NCBI GenBank assembly: GCA_900100475.1
Contig: FMTU01000002.1
Location: forward strand, 1 to 64,000
Reading direction: 5' to 3'
Length of the DNA: 64,000 bases
Origin: Sphingobium faniae
Lineage (GTDB): Bacteria; Pseudomonadota; Alphaproteobacteria; Sphingomonadales; Sphingomonadaceae
In this document: positions 7,582 through 16,609 of the stretch, piece after piece
Position numbering within the stretch: position 1 is the first letter of the stretch
Layout of the letters: every line of letters begins with the position of its first letter
Position numbers and translations under genes: made by a program
Notes under the pieces: model-generated
The model's input: the letters and a program-made list of their open reading frames with translations, nothing else
Told to the model about the DNA's origin: nothing
The model's database searches: none

Positions 7582-7872
7582 CTATCCGCCGATCTTCGCC
7601 CGTGCGAAGGCCACGAGCGTGCCGAATGTCTCGAACGTGTCGCCGTCGATATCGTCATCCTCGATCAGGATGTGGAAGCGGTCTTCCATTTCCGTGAGCA
7701 GGCCCGCGACGGCCATGGAATCCAGTTCCGGCAGCGCCCCGAAAAGCGGCGTGTCCGCGTCGAACGCATCGACGCGGTCCTGCGACAGGCCCAACACGTC
7801 GCGCAGCAGCGCGCGCGTCAGGCCATCCACATCGTTCATCCGGTCGACCGGCTGGGAATCTTCTGCCTGCAT
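7582..7872 (-). CDS. acyl carrier protein of the exosortase A locus
   Basis: A 96-residue four-helix carrier protein. The phosphopantetheine attachment Ser is in LPELDSMAVAGLL, at residue 52. The C-terminus is acidic (IEDDDIDGDTF), as in acyl carriers. The start MQAEDSQPVD at 7872 is preferred over a longer frame that would overlap the upstream acetyltransferase gene, which ends 26 bp away. Carrier proteins of this kind accompany the acyl-CoA ligase-like and PLP decarboxylase genes of XrtA loci and probably carry a small amino-acyl or acyl group, which is inference. Confidence 0.85.
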   Translation of the reverse strand: MQAEDSQPVDRMNDVDGLTRALLRDVLGLSQDRVDAFDADTPLFGALPELDSMAVAGLLTEMEDRFHILIEDDDIDGDTFETFGTLVAFARAKIGG

Positions 7873-7898
7873 GGCGCGCCGCCTTAATCGCTCGCGAT

Positions 7899-8906
7899 CT
7901 ATCCGACAAGCGCGGAAATGGCGGTGCGCGCCGCCGGAAACCATGTCGAGGCATGGCGCGGATTGAAGCAGTCGATGCGATGCAGTGTCGCTCGTTCGTC
8001 CATCCAGTCCCGCTTATAGGCGTTGTCGCCCGTGCCATAGTCGATCATCGAAACGCGATCCAGGTCGATCGCATGAGCGAACATCGCATGACTGAGCAAC
8101 GTGCCGGGCGAGGCGTGGTCGAAAGCCTGATCGTGGGACAGTTTGTGGATCAGCGCGACGCCGTTCTCCACCGTCCAGAACTGCGTCGCCACCGCCATTC
8201 CCTCGCGCCGCGCGAAGCTCATCCGCAACCTGCCCGCCGCGCTTTCCCGATCGGCCAGCGCGCGCAGGAAGGACAGGCCCGGCTCCGCCTCCTTCCAGCT
8301 ACGGGCATGGACATGCTGATAATCGTTCCACAGGGCGTCGGTCAGGCGGTCGGATATTTCGATGGCGAAGGGCGCGCCGCGTCCCTTGCGCCGCACCTGG
8401 CTGCGGAGGTGGCCGGGGCGCTGCGCCCAGTAGGTCATGAAATCCCGTCCATTTACCTGCAACAGATGCCGCCCGCCCATCGGACGGCGCACCGCGAACC
8501 ATCCGGCGCGGCGGAATGCGGCCAGCATTTGCCCGGATTCGTCTTGCACCGGATAGAAATCCATCTGGGCATGGCGGCCGAGAAGATGGCGCGCAGCCAC
8601 CTCCAGCAGTTGCGCCTGCAAGGAAGACGCGGGCGCGCCAAGGAAGATGGGCCGCCAGGCGAAACTATACCAGTTTGCGAGGGCCGACAGGCGGCGCGCA
8701 TCGGACGGAAGCAGAAACAGCCAAAGTTCCGCATCGCCTTCCGTCACGCGAAGGACATGGGGGAATCGGTCGGCAAAGCAATGATGGTGGAGCGATTCGA
8801 ACCAGTCTATCCGGTCGAACAGGCAAGGCGTCGCGGTACGGTCGAGGCGCCCGGCCAGCGCCGGACGGACCTCTGCGAAGCTCCGATATTCCCTTGTGAC
8901 CGCCAA
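7899..8906 (-). CDS. GNAT/FemAB-like acyltransferase of the exosortase A locus
   Basis: A 335-residue protein with the acetyltransferase_6 (BioF2-like) fold. The central part reads RSQVRRKGRGAPFAIEIS, and the C-terminal part SMIDYGTGDNAYKRDWMDE carries the family's D-G-x-D-x-Y-K motif. It shares this fold with the second FemAB-like protein at 18684 but is a different gene. It is co-directional with the carrier protein downstream and divergent from the ligase. Likely role: transfer of an acyl or aminoacyl group from the carrier protein to the polysaccharide or a precursor; this is inference. Confidence 0.8.
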   Translation of the reverse strand: MAVTREYRSFAEVRPALAGRLDRTATPCLFDRIDWFESLHHHCFADRFPHVLRVTEGDAELWLFLLPSDARRLSALANWYSFAWRPIFLGAPASSLQAQLLEVAARHLLGRHAQMDFYPVQDESGQMLAAFRRAGWFAVRRPMGGRHLLQVNGRDFMTYWAQRPGHLRSQVRRKGRGAPFAIEISDRLTDALWNDYQHVHARSWKEAEPGLSFLRALADRESAAGRLRMSFARREGMAVATQFWTVENGVALIHKLSHDQAFDHASPGTLLSHAMFAHAIDLDRVSMIDYGTGDNAYKRDWMDERATLHRIDCFNPRHASTWFPAARTAISALVG

Positions 8907-8953
8907 ACCACTATCTCCCCGTCACGTCCCACGCCTAAAGGAAAAGTCTGGAG

Positions 8954-10483
8954 ATGAAGTTAAGCGATCCCCTCTTTGGCGACGTGGAATTGCGGCCCAT
9001 CGACCATGTGCTGTTGCGCGGCGATCCCGCACGTCCCGCTCTGGATGGCCGGGCGGGTCGATATGATTTCTCCGAACTGGAACAGGCGCTGGCGCGTCTG
9101 GCGGGCTGGCTCGCCGGATTCGGGCTGGAGCGCGGCGCGCGGGTGGCAAGCTGGATCGCCAAGGGGCCGGTGGCTGCCCTGATGCCGCTCGCCGCGCCGC
9201 GCGCCGGGCTGGTGCATGTTCCGATCAATCCGCTGCTCAAGCACGCGCAGGTCGCGCATATCCTCGCTGACAGCGGCGCGGCGCTGCTGATCGGCACGGC
9301 GGCGCGGCTCGATACGCTGGGGGAAGGAGACACGCCGTCCGGCTGCCGCCTCCACCGCGAGGGAGACGCCGTCGCCGCGATGAGCGAAGGCGCGGGGATC
9401 GACCCCTCCGACGCCGCGCCCGGAGATCTGGCCGCGATCCTCTATACCAGCGGTTCGACCGGCCGGCCCAAGGGCGTGATGCTGAGCCATGCGAATCTCT
9501 GGCTGGGCGCGGTGGCGGTGGCCGATTATCTACGCCTGTCGCCGGAAGACCGCACATTGTGCGTCCTGCCGTTCAGCTTCGATTATGGGCAGAACCAGCT
9601 TTTTTCGACATGGATGGCGGGCGGGTGCGCCATCCCGCTGGACTATCTGACGCCGCGCGACGTCATGAAGGCGGTGGACCGGCACGACATCACGACGCTG
9701 GCCGGGGTGCCGCCGCTCTGGGTGCAACTCACAGAACTCGACTGGCCCGTCGAAGTGGCCGTTAAGTTGAAGCGCCTGACCAACAGCGGCGGCGCGCTCA
9801 CCCGGCCGTTGGTCGCGAAGTTGCGGGCACGGTTCATGCGGGCCGACCTCTATCCCATGTATGGCCTGACGGAGGCTTTCCGCTCCACCTGGCTGCCGCC
9901 CGTTCTGGTGGAGAGTCATCCCGACAGCATGGGGTCGGCCATTCCCTTTGCCGAAATATTGATCGTCCGCCCGGACGGCAGCCTGACCGATGACGAGGAG
10001 CCGGGCGAACTGGTCCATTGCGGCCCGCTGGTCGCGCAAGGCTATTGGCGGGACGCGGGGCGGACGGCGGAGCGGTTCAGGCCCGCGCCACCCGCGTCGC
10101 GCTATGGCGGCATGGCGGTCTGGTCGGGCGATACGGTGCGGCGGGACAAGGACGGACTGCTCTTTTTCGTCGGGCGGGATGATGCGATGATCAAATCGGC
10201 GGGCAACCGCATCAGCCCGACCGAGATCGAGGAAGCCGCCGCCGCGGTCGAAGGCGTGGCCGAAGCCGTCGCGCTGGGGGTAAAGGACGAAAGACTGGGG
10301 CAGGCGGTATTGCTGCTGTTGCGCGCGGGCGACGAGGCTGTAAAGCCGCAGGTGGAGGAGCGGCTCAAGGCCGAACTGCCCAATTTCATGCAGCCTCGGG
10401 AGATCATGGTGCTTCGGGAATTTCCGCGCAATCCCAATGGGAAGATCGACCGGGTGGCTCTGGCGCGGGATTATGGGGCATGA
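8954..10483 (+). CDS. acyl-CoA ligase (AMP-forming), exosortase A system-associated
   Basis: A 509-residue adenylate-forming enzyme. The AMP-binding P-loop YTSGSTGRPKG is at residues 164-174, YGLTEAFRSTW forms the A5 region, and the C-terminal lysine is in NPNGKIDR. It is the first gene of the rightward XrtA locus and overlaps the decarboxylase start by ATGA. In this family the ligase is thought to activate an unidentified acid for loading onto the neighbouring acyl carrier protein. The divergent start regions are only 47 bp apart, so the two promoters overlap. Confidence 0.9.
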   Translation: MKLSDPLFGDVELRPIDHVLLRGDPARPALDGRAGRYDFSELEQALARLAGWLAGFGLERGARVASWIAKGPVAALMPLAAPRAGLVHVPINPLLKHAQVAHILADSGAALLIGTAARLDTLGEGDTPSGCRLHREGDAVAAMSEGAGIDPSDAAPGDLAAILYTSGSTGRPKGVMLSHANLWLGAVAVADYLRLSPEDRTLCVLPFSFDYGQNQLFSTWMAGGCAIPLDYLTPRDVMKAVDRHDITTLAGVPPLWVQLTELDWPVEVAVKLKRLTNSGGALTRPLVAKLRARFMRADLYPMYGLTEAFRSTWLPPVLVESHPDSMGSAIPFAEILIVRPDGSLTDDEEPGELVHCGPLVAQGYWRDAGRTAERFRPAPPASRYGGMAVWSGDTVRRDKDGLLFFVGRDDAMIKSAGNRISPTEIEEAAAAVEGVAEAVALGVKDERLGQAVLLLLRAGDEAVKPQVEERLKAELPNFMQPREIMVLREFPRNPNGKIDRVALARDYGA

Positions 10484-11712
10484 AGCCGATGGGACCGATC
10501 CCGCCGCATTTCTCTGCGGAGAATGGCATGTTGCTGATCGGCGGCTGCGGCGCGGCGAGCCTTGTCGACGAAGCGGGCGATACGCCGCTCTTCGTCTACG
10601 ACATGGCCATCGTGGAAGCGCAGGTCCGCGCTTTGCGGCAGGCGATGCCCGATGCGCTTTCCATCCATTATGCGATGAAGGCCAATCCTTATCCGCCGCT
10701 GCTGTCGCGCATGGCGGGGCTGGTGGATGGCTTCGACGTGGCGTCGGGCGGGGAACTGGCGCTGGCGCTGGAGGCGTGCATGGACGCCGCGCACATCAGC
10801 TTCGCCGGCCCCGGCAAGCGCGACGATGAACTGGAAGCTGCGATCCGGTCCGGCGCGACGCTCAATCTGGAGTCGGAAGGGGAGGCGCGCAGGGCGCTTG
10901 CCATCGGCGACCGGCTGGGGGTCGCGCCGAAACTCGCGGTCCGCGTGAATCCGGACTTCGACCTCAAGGGATCGGGGATGCGGATGGGCGGCGGGGCCAA
11001 GCCCTTCGGCGTCGATGCCGACCGCGCCGCCGCTCTCGCCCGCGCGGTGATGGAGGCGGGCGCGGAATGGCGCGGCTGGCATATCTTCGCGGGCAGCCAG
11101 GCGCTCGACCCGCAGGCGATCATCGACATGCAGGGCGCGGCCCTGGGCCTTGCCGCGCGCCTGTCGGACGAAGCGGGCGCGCCGCCGCCGCTCGTCAATC
11201 TGGGCGGCGGCTTTGGCCTGCCCTACTTCCCCGGCGACCAGCGGCTGGACATCCGTCCCATCGGCGCGGCGCTGGAAAGCGCGTTGGAAGCGCGCGCCGA
11301 CATCCTGTGCGATAGCGGTTTTGCGATCGAACTTGGCCGCTGGCTGGTGGGGGAGGCGGGCGTCTATCTGACCCGCGTGGTCGATGTGAAGCGGAGCATG
11401 GGCGAAACCTTCGTTGTCGTGGATGGCGGGCTGCATCATCAACTCGCGGCGAGCGGTAATTTCGGCACCGTGGTCCGGCGCAATTATCCGATCGCCGTCG
11501 CCAATCGTTTCGGCCTCGAACCGAATCGGGAAGCCGTAACGGTCGTCGGCTGCCTCTGCACCCCCATCGACCGACTGGGGGACAAGGTTGCCCTGCCGCC
11601 GGTGGAAGAAGGCGATCTGATCGCGATTTTTCTGGCGGGCGCCTATGGCGCGTCGGCCAGCCCGGCCGCCTTTCTGGGCCATCCGGCGGCGCGGGAATGC
11701 TTGCTGGACTGA
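10480..11712 (+). CDS. PLP-dependent decarboxylase, exosortase A system-associated
   Basis: A 410-residue fold-type III decarboxylase related to diaminopimelate and ornithine decarboxylases. PLP Lys67 is in IHYAMKANPYPP, the glycine-rich phosphate loop is LGGGFGLPYF, and the C-terminal active-site Cys region is VVGCLCTPIDRLG. It starts four bases inside the ligase gene, so the two are translationally coupled. Its substrate is unknown. It may act on an amino acid held free or on the carrier protein. Confidence 0.9.
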   Translation: MKPMGPIPPHFSAENGMLLIGGCGAASLVDEAGDTPLFVYDMAIVEAQVRALRQAMPDALSIHYAMKANPYPPLLSRMAGLVDGFDVASGGELALALEACMDAAHISFAGPGKRDDELEAAIRSGATLNLESEGEARRALAIGDRLGVAPKLAVRVNPDFDLKGSGMRMGGGAKPFGVDADRAAALARAVMEAGAEWRGWHIFAGSQALDPQAIIDMQGAALGLAARLSDEAGAPPPLVNLGGGFGLPYFPGDQRLDIRPIGAALESALEARADILCDSGFAIELGRWLVGEAGVYLTRVVDVKRSMGETFVVVDGGLHHQLAASGNFGTVVRRNYPIAVANRFGLEPNREAVTVVGCLCTPIDRLGDKVALPPVEEGDLIAIFLAGAYGASASPAAFLGHPAARECLLD

Positions 11713-11845
11713 GTTCCGGACCCGATTGAAACCTAACGGTATCTTTACCCTTTGCGGGCATGAGGGAGGCTGAAGCCATGCGCTGATCCGGCCTGCCTCC
11801 CCTCTTTGGCGGCCGCTGGCGCGTGACGCATAAAGAGGTGAGATC

Positions 11846-12490
11846 ATGGGTTTTCAGCGGATTTCCACGCTCATTATCGGCGCATCCCTTTCGGCCATGC
11901 TGCTGTCGGGCTGTGCGTCGAGCGTCAGCGGACCGCAACTGCCGCCCGCGTCCTTCGTCGCCACGGAAGAAAAACCGGGCGAGGAATATATCATCGGGCC
12001 GCTCGATGAACTCACCATCTTCGTGTGGCGCAATCCCGAACTGGGGGCGAAGGTTCAGGTGCGACCTGACGGGCGCATCACCACGCCGCTCATCACCGAC
12101 ATGTCCGCCGTGGGCAAGACGCCCAAGGACCTGTCGGAGGATATCAGGCAGGCGCTCACCAAATATATCGAAAATCCGCTGGTATCGGTGATCGTCAACA
12201 ATTTCTCCGGCACGTTCAGCCAGCAGGTGCGGATTGTCGGCGCGACCGAAAAGCCCGCTTCCATTCCTTATCGCGCGAATATGACGCTACTGGACGCGAT
12301 GATCGCGGTCGGGGGCCTGAACGAATATGCGGCGGGCAACAGGGCGCGCCTCGTCCGCTTCAACAGGGAGAACGCCAAGCAGACCGAATATCAGGTCCGC
12401 ATCGGCGACCTGCTGAAGCGCGGCGACAGCAAGGCGAACGTCATGCTCGCGCCCGGCGACGTCATCATCATCCCGGAAAGCATGTTCTGA
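11846..12490 (+). CDS. exopolysaccharide export lipoprotein (Wza/EpsE-like, XrtA system)
   Basis: A 214-residue outer-membrane polysaccharide export protein. A lipoprotein signal peptide ends in LLSGC, so Cys23 is the lipidated residue. The Poly_export domain follows (YIIGPLDELTIFVWRNPELG, then VRPDGRITTPLI), then a SLBB-like region. It opens a new gene block after a 133-bp gap, in which an SD-like AGAGGTGA precedes the ATG; the gap is the likely promoter of the export genes. The chain-length gene starts one base after its stop. Confidence 0.93.
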   Translation: MGFQRISTLIIGASLSAMLLSGCASSVSGPQLPPASFVATEEKPGEEYIIGPLDELTIFVWRNPELGAKVQVRPDGRITTPLITDMSAVGKTPKDLSEDIRQALTKYIENPLVSVIVNNFSGTFSQQVRIVGATEKPASIPYRANMTLLDAMIAVGGLNEYAAGNRARLVRFNRENAKQTEYQVRIGDLLKRGDSKANVMLAPGDVIIIPESMF

Positions 12491-12491
12491 C

Positions 12492-14009
12492 ATGGCAGGT
12501 CTTCTCGACGAGCTTCTGGTCATCCTCCACGGCATCTGGAACCGGCGCTGGCTGGCGCTGGCGGTGGCGTGGGGCGTGTGCATGCTGGGTTGGCTGGCGG
12601 TGGCGCTTATCCCCAACAGCTATGAATCCAGGGCGCGCGTCTATGTGAATACGCAGTCGCTGCTGGAGGACAAGATCGGCATCACCCAGATGCAGTCGCA
12701 GCAGGATCTGGACCGCTTGCGCCAGACGCTCGCCAGCGCGGAGAATCTGGAGAAAGTCGTGCGCGGCACCGACCTGTCGCAAGGTATTGCCGGTCCCCGC
12801 GACCTCGCCGCGAAGATCGCCGCCCTGCGCGAGAACATCTCCATCATGGCGCAGGCCGATCCCAGCATGATCGACATCAGCGCGATATCCGCCGACAGCA
12901 GCGTGTCGGACGGCGCCAATGCCCGCATCGCGCAGCAGGTGGTGCAGAAGATGATCGACATCTTCCAGGAAGCGAACCTGACGAGCGACCGCACGGAAAC
13001 AAAGCAGAGCCTCGCCTTCCTCGACCAGCAGATCGGGCAGCGCGGCAAGCAACTCGCCGCCGCCGAACAACGTCGCGCGGAGTTCGAGCAGCGCTTTATC
13101 GGCCTGCTCCCCGGCGCGGGGTCCATCGGTCAGCGCATGGACGCGGCCCGGCAGGAAATCGGCAATATCGATTCGCAACTCGTGCAGGCGCAAAGCGCGC
13201 TCAGCGCCATGAACGGCCAGCTTGCCGGTACGCCGCAGAGCCTGCCCGGCGTCGGCGCTTCGGGCGGTCCCTCCGCGCTGGCGCAGGCGCAGGCGGACCT
13301 TGCCTCCATGCGCTCGCGCGGCTGGACCAGCGACCATCCCGACGTCATCGCCATGCAGCGGCAGGTGGACGCGCTCCGCAAGCAGGGCGGCGGCGCGGCG
13401 GGGGCGGGAGGCACGCCCAACCCGGCCTGGCTCTCACTCAAGTCCATGCAGGCCGAACGCGCCGCAACCGTGCAGGCGCTCCATGCGCGCAAGGCGCAGT
13501 TGCAGGCGGACCTCAATGTCATGACATCCCGCCAGACCAATGAACCGGGCATCGCCGCCGAGCAGGAAAAGCTCGCCCGCGACTATGATGTGCTCAAGAC
13601 GCAATATGACAAGCTGCTGTCCGACCGCGAGGAAATCCGCCTGCGCGGCGAGGTGAAGACCGAAACCGGCGCGGTGCAGTTCCGCGTGCTCGCGCCGCCC
13701 AGCGCCCCGACCGCGCCCATCGCCCCCAATCGCCCGGTCCTGCTGATCGGCGTGCTGGTGCTGGGCATCGGCGCGGGCGTCGGTGTTGCCTTCGCCATCG
13801 GCCAGCTCAAAGGCACCTTCCCGACTGCTGCCCGTCTGGAGCGCGTGGCGGGCATCCCGGTGATCGGGTCGATCGGCCAGACGTTGAACGCCGGGCAGGC
13901 CGTCATCGAAAAGCAGCGGCTGAAATGGTTCGCGGGCGCGAGCGGGGGGCTGGCGGCAGTCTGCCTGTTGCTGATCGCCGTCGAATTCATTCAGCGCGGC
14001 ATGGCGTGA
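12492..14009 (+). CDS. polysaccharide chain-length determinant (XrtA system, Wzc-like without kinase)
   Basis: A 505-residue inner-membrane protein. A Wzz domain with a first membrane segment at about residues 19-40 is followed by a long periplasmic coiled-coil region, and membrane segments lie near residues 413-435 and 477-499. Between these are a Gly/Ala-rich loop and the GNVR-like stretch EQEKLARDYDVLKTQYDKLL. The kinase is the separate next gene, as is usual in XrtA loci. Together they set polymer length and couple synthesis to export. Confidence 0.92.
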   Translation: MAGLLDELLVILHGIWNRRWLALAVAWGVCMLGWLAVALIPNSYESRARVYVNTQSLLEDKIGITQMQSQQDLDRLRQTLASAENLEKVVRGTDLSQGIAGPRDLAAKIAALRENISIMAQADPSMIDISAISADSSVSDGANARIAQQVVQKMIDIFQEANLTSDRTETKQSLAFLDQQIGQRGKQLAAAEQRRAEFEQRFIGLLPGAGSIGQRMDAARQEIGNIDSQLVQAQSALSAMNGQLAGTPQSLPGVGASGGPSALAQAQADLASMRSRGWTSDHPDVIAMQRQVDALRKQGGGAAGAGGTPNPAWLSLKSMQAERAATVQALHARKAQLQADLNVMTSRQTNEPGIAAEQEKLARDYDVLKTQYDKLLSDREEIRLRGEVKTETGAVQFRVLAPPSAPTAPIAPNRPVLLIGVLVLGIGAGVGVAFAIGQLKGTFPTAARLERVAGIPVIGSIGQTLNAGQAVIEKQRLKWFAGASGGLAAVCLLLIAVEFIQRGMA

Positions 14010-14022
14010 GGAGGCGGCATCC

Positions 14023-14952
14023 ATGAATAAACATAGCTCCCTGTCGGCCAGCGGTTCGCTGTTCGAACGCGCGACGAAGATCTACGATTTCGACGCGGCC
14101 TTGAAAGGACGCGCCGCTCCTGCGGTCGAAGCGCCCGCCGACGCGCCCTTGCCAGCGGTCGAGATTGCGCCGGAATGTGCCGCGCCCGCATTCGAGGAGC
14201 CGCGGTTCCGCGCCCCGGCATGGACCGGGCCGGTGCAGCCGGTGGACCGGGACATGTTGGCGGAAGCGGACTATCTGCTTCCCGGCGGCCCTGTCACCAC
14301 GATCAGCGAGGAGTTCCGCCTGCTCAAGCGCGACCTGCTGACCCAGCTTCAGGACAATGAGCGCGGCAATCGCATCCTTGTCTGTTCGGCGCATAGCGGG
14401 GAAGGCAAGAGCTTTTGCGCCATCAACCTCGCGCTCAGCCTGGCGGCGGAGAAGGATCGCGAAATCCTGCTGGTCGACGCTGATTTCGGCAAGCCCGGCA
14501 TTCCAGAGGCGCTGGGACTGAAGCCCGGTCCGGGCCTGATGGACGCGCTCAGCGATCGGGCGATCGCGATCGAGGATTGCGTGATCCGCACCGACATCCC
14601 CTCGCTGTCGGTGCTTCCCGCAGGCCAGCCGAGCAACAACGACACCGAATATCTCTCCTCCGCCCGCACCGACGCCCTGCTGAAGCGGCTGACGGAAGGG
14701 CGGCCCGAACGCATCATCCTGTTCGATTCGCCGCCTTTGCTGGCGGCTTCGGCGGCGGCGGTGCTGGCGGGTCATGCCGCGATTTCCCTGCTCGTCGTGC
14801 GGGCCGACAGGACCAGCGAAAGCGCGCTGCGCGAAGCCGTCGCCCTGCTGAAGGGCGGGACGCAGGTGCAGTTGCTGCTCAACGGCGTCCGCTTCGGCGC
14901 GGGCGCGCGCCGTTTCGGAGGCTATTATTCGAAGGAAGGCGGCGGCTCATGA
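14023..14952 (+). CDS. tyrosine autokinase (CpsD/CapB type, XrtA system)
   Basis: A 309-residue cytoplasmic bacterial tyrosine kinase. Walker A SAHSGEGKS is at 122-130, Walker A' LLVDADFGKP at 149-158 and Walker B ILFDSPP around 232-238. The N-terminal 80 residues are Pro/Ala-rich and variable. The C-terminal Tyr cluster that is usually phosphorylated is reduced to YY in GGYYSKEGGGS. It works with the chain-length protein upstream. Its stop overlaps the next start by ATGA. Confidence 0.92.
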   Translation: MNKHSSLSASGSLFERATKIYDFDAALKGRAAPAVEAPADAPLPAVEIAPECAAPAFEEPRFRAPAWTGPVQPVDRDMLAEADYLLPGGPVTTISEEFRLLKRDLLTQLQDNERGNRILVCSAHSGEGKSFCAINLALSLAAEKDREILLVDADFGKPGIPEALGLKPGPGLMDALSDRAIAIEDCVIRTDIPSLSVLPAGQPSNNDTEYLSSARTDALLKRLTEGRPERIILFDSPPLLAASAAAVLAGHAAISLLVVRADRTSESALREAVALLKGGTQVQLLLNGVRFGAGARRFGGYYSKEGGGS

Positions 14953-16565
14953 CCGTCAGGCTTCTTGCAGGATGCGGGCGATGGGTCGCATGGGGCGTGG
15001 CGGCTGCCATGGCTTGTGCCGCGCCTGCTTTTGCCCGGTCGGATGGCAACGGGCAGCGTACCGATGTGGCCCCCTATCTGGCGATAGATCAGGTCGTTCT
15101 CGCGCCGCTCAAAGGAGGGGGAGACGTCGTGACCTACACCGCCATCACGGCGGGCGTGACGGCGCAATTCCAGAGCCGTCGCGTCGAAGCGGTCGCAGAC
15201 GTGCAATATAGCCACCTCTTCGGCTGGGGCGGCGATTTCGCCGATCAGGACATCATCAGCGGCATCGTCAGCGGCCGGATCAACCTCGCGCGCGGCCTTG
15301 CCTTCGATGCGGGGGCGCTCGGCACGCGGGCGCGGACGGATGGCTATTCCGGCGCGTCCAGCTTCGGCGGCGGCTATAGCAGCCAGGTCTATGCCGCCTA
15401 TGCGGGGCCGAGCTATGCCGACAGGCTCGGCATTTTCGACGTCACCGCCGCCTATCGCCTCGGCTATGCGCGGGTGGAGGAAAATTCCGGATATGATTTC
15501 CCCGGCGCGCAGGACGGCCGGTCTTTCGACGATAGCTGGTCGCACATGCTCACCGGATCAGTGGGTGTCGCGCCGGGCGTCGTCCTGCCGGTCGGCCTGG
15601 TCGCGAGCGGCGGCTATAGCCGAGAGGATGCGAGCCAACTTGACCAGCGGTTCGAGGATGAATGGGGCAGGCTGGACGCCATGCTGCCGGTTTCCCCGAC
15701 GCTCGCGGTCGTGGCTGGCGTCGGCTATGAAAATATCCGGATCAGCCAGCGTTCGCCGCTGCTGGACAACAATGGCGCGCCGGTCATTTCCCATGGCCGA
15801 TTGGTGACCGACAAAAGCTCGCCGCGCGCGCTGCTCTATGATTTCGACGGCATGATGTGGGATGTGGGCGTGCTGTGGCGGCCCAGCCATCGCACCTCGC
15901 TGGAAGCGCGGGTCGGCCGCCGCTATGGCTCCATGACCTATCAGGGCAGCTTCACATGGCAAGGGCGCGACAGTTCCTTCGCCGTGGTGGTCTTCGACGG
16001 GATCGACAGTTTCGGCCGGATGATCACATCCGACGTGGCGGGGCTGGCGCGCACCAATCTCGACGTGATGCGCAATCCCTTCACCGGCGACCTGACGGGC
16101 TGCGCCTATTCGCCGACCGGCGGCGGGCAGTGCTTCAACGATGCGCTGGCGGGGATCACCGACGCCAATTTCCGCTATCGCGGCGTCGCCATGCAATATG
16201 CGAAGCAGCGCGGCCTGTGGACCTTCGGCATCGGCGGCGGCTATTCGCAGCGCAAGTTCATCACGCCGTCGGGCGACACCCTCACTATCCGCGGCTCGAA
16301 GGATGAGAACTGGTATGCCGACACGTCGGTCAACTATGCGTTGAGCGGGCGGGACAGTATCGGCGCGGGCGCCTACCTCAATTATTTCAACGCCAGCGGC
16401 GGCCGTCCCGACGTGCTGAACGCGGGCGTCTTCACCGGCTATTACCGCACCGTTTCCCGCCGCCTGACGGCATCGGCGGCCCTTGGCGTGGACGGCGCGA
16501 AGGGGGACGATCTCGATACGGTCATCACCGCCATGGGCCAGCTTGGCCTGCGTTACAGCTTCTAA
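14949..16565 (+). CDS. outer-membrane beta-barrel protein of the exosortase A locus
   Basis: A 538-residue protein with an N-terminal signal peptide (AAMACAAPAFARS, cleavage near residue 30). Repeated amphipathic strands with aromatic ends and a C-terminal LRYSF typical of barrel proteins follow. It matches the uncharacterised PEP-CTERM system family of sphingomonad and proteobacterial XrtA loci. Likely an outer-membrane porin-like partner in export or anchoring; the function is unknown. The start at 14949 overlaps the kinase stop. The upstream extension of this frame is only a shadow of the kinase gene. Confidence 0.85.
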   Translation: MTVRLLAGCGRWVAWGVAAAMACAAPAFARSDGNGQRTDVAPYLAIDQVVLAPLKGGGDVVTYTAITAGVTAQFQSRRVEAVADVQYSHLFGWGGDFADQDIISGIVSGRINLARGLAFDAGALGTRARTDGYSGASSFGGGYSSQVYAAYAGPSYADRLGIFDVTAAYRLGYARVEENSGYDFPGAQDGRSFDDSWSHMLTGSVGVAPGVVLPVGLVASGGYSREDASQLDQRFEDEWGRLDAMLPVSPTLAVVAGVGYENIRISQRSPLLDNNGAPVISHGRLVTDKSSPRALLYDFDGMMWDVGVLWRPSHRTSLEARVGRRYGSMTYQGSFTWQGRDSSFAVVVFDGIDSFGRMITSDVAGLARTNLDVMRNPFTGDLTGCAYSPTGGGQCFNDALAGITDANFRYRGVAMQYAKQRGLWTFGIGGGYSQRKFITPSGDTLTIRGSKDENWYADTSVNYALSGRDSIGAGAYLNYFNASGGRPDVLNAGVFTGYYRTVSRRLTASAALGVDGAKGDDLDTVITAMGQLGLRYSF

Positions 16566-16609
16566 AGGATTTCCGGCCAGTATTGCGGCGGCCGGATGGA
16601 GACGACAAG

